Below, in pieces: positions 63,836 to 64,000 of a stretch of 64,000 bases of DNA. Below the pieces are notes generated by a model, which did no database searches, was not told the origin of the DNA, and was given only the letters and a program-made list of their open reading frames with translations. This DNA comes from Pseudomonadota bacterium (GTDB lineage Bacteria; Pseudomonadota; Gammaproteobacteria; Steroidobacterales; SZUA-146): assembly GCA_039028935.1 (NCBI GenBank), contig JBCCHD010000016.1:1-64000 (forward strand), read 5' to 3'. How positions within the stretch are numbered: the first letter of the stretch is position 1; every line of letters starts with the position of its first letter. The position numbers and the translations under genes are program-made.

Positions 63836-64000
63836 TCAGCCAGGTCGATCGGGCAGGGGGCAGGCGGCCCGCACAAAGTGGAATCCCTCGGCGACGCTAC
63901 CATCATTAAAGGGTGGACTAAAAAAACGCACTCGCAGTCGATTGATTGGCCCAGAGTCGATGTCCATGTTGAAGCGGTTAGCCACACTGCCACCCGGCAA
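63836..64000 (-). CDS. C-terminal end of an unrecognised gene, cut by the right window edge
   Basis: Fifty-four codons and a TGA stop on the minus strand read continuously to the edge. The sequence has a clear protein-like pattern (GPINRLRVRFFSPPFNDG, then VAEGFHFVRAACPL). The ending is slightly reminiscent of SUMF1-type domains, but too little is visible to assign a family. It converges on the DUF2218 gene across 140 bp that hold no evident gene. Confidence 0.55.
   Translation of the reverse strand: MPGGSVANRFNMDIDSGPINRLRVRFFSPPFNDGSVAEGFHFVRAACPLPDRPG

Overview
The window looks like chromosome of a free-living, probably marine gammaproteobacterium. This rests on an FeS-BCP-type photolyase, a TonB-dependent receptor, Fur-box-like sites, a sodium:alanine symporter, outer-membrane-type lipoproteins, and secreted proteins with thrombospondin-type-3/dockerin-like calcium modules. 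No taxonomic marker beyond a tRNA-Phe is present, so the assignment is an inference. By eye (not computed), roughly 17-42 kb is GC-richer than the flanking catabolic blocks at 2-10 kb and 43-64 kb.

Left edge (1-1.9 kb): the ergothioneine genes egtB and egtD (minus strand, egtD cut by the window edge) and a tRNA-Phe(GAA). Block A (2-10.1 kb) is an accessory cluster built around a LysR regulator. The minus-strand unit is LysR, a glutathione transferase, a disulfide oxidoreductase and a PPOX/ferredoxin-reductase fusion. The divergent plus-strand unit is a DUF1348 protein, a haloalkane-dehalogenase lipoprotein carrying two SnoaL-like domains, and an ABM monooxygenase. It decays into debris at 10.1-11.3 kb: a broken carboxymuconolactone-decarboxylase-like gene and an internally deleted IS3 remnant. 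A 1587-residue secreted repeat protein follows, with a strong terminator, and then a half thiopurine-methyltransferase pseudogene.

The middle (17-43 kb) holds mostly single genes and short operons: a PQQ-type sugar dehydrogenase, an NAPE-PLD-like hydrolase, a siderophore-interacting protein behind a Fur-like box, an SUMF1-type protein, a DUF695 protein, esterases, and a crotonase. It continues with a dienelactone hydrolase, a photolyase apparently lacking its iron-sulfur cysteines and overlapping an unknown gene, DUF423, murB, and a TetR/sterol-desaturase pair with an operator touching the start codon. Last come a (GTC)19 microsatellite before a serine hydrolase, a YdeP-like molybdoenzyme behind a Fur-like box, an AGCS symporter, an S9 peptidase, a Tat-lipoprotein amine oxidase and a tail-collar pseudogene with one internal stop.

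Block B (43.3-63.7 kb) is the most coherent system. A LysR regulator faces a TonB-dependent receptor across an inverted repeat. The receptor is followed, all on the plus strand, by GST, TPMT, GST, SDR, aldehyde dehydrogenase, GST, MFS transporter and a metallo-beta-lactamase-fold lipoprotein. A complete protocatechuate 4,5-cleavage set comes next: ligA, ligB, ligJ, ligU, ligK, ligC and ligI. It includes a DUF1932 dehydrogenase, a LysR regulator with two DNA-binding domains, an NrtS-like membrane protein and a DUF2218 protein. I infer that the receptor and MFS import an aromatic compound, that the GST/SDR/ALDH genes trim it by glutathione chemistry (with an unexplained S-methyltransferase), and that the lig enzymes open the ring and convert it to pyruvate and oxaloacetate.
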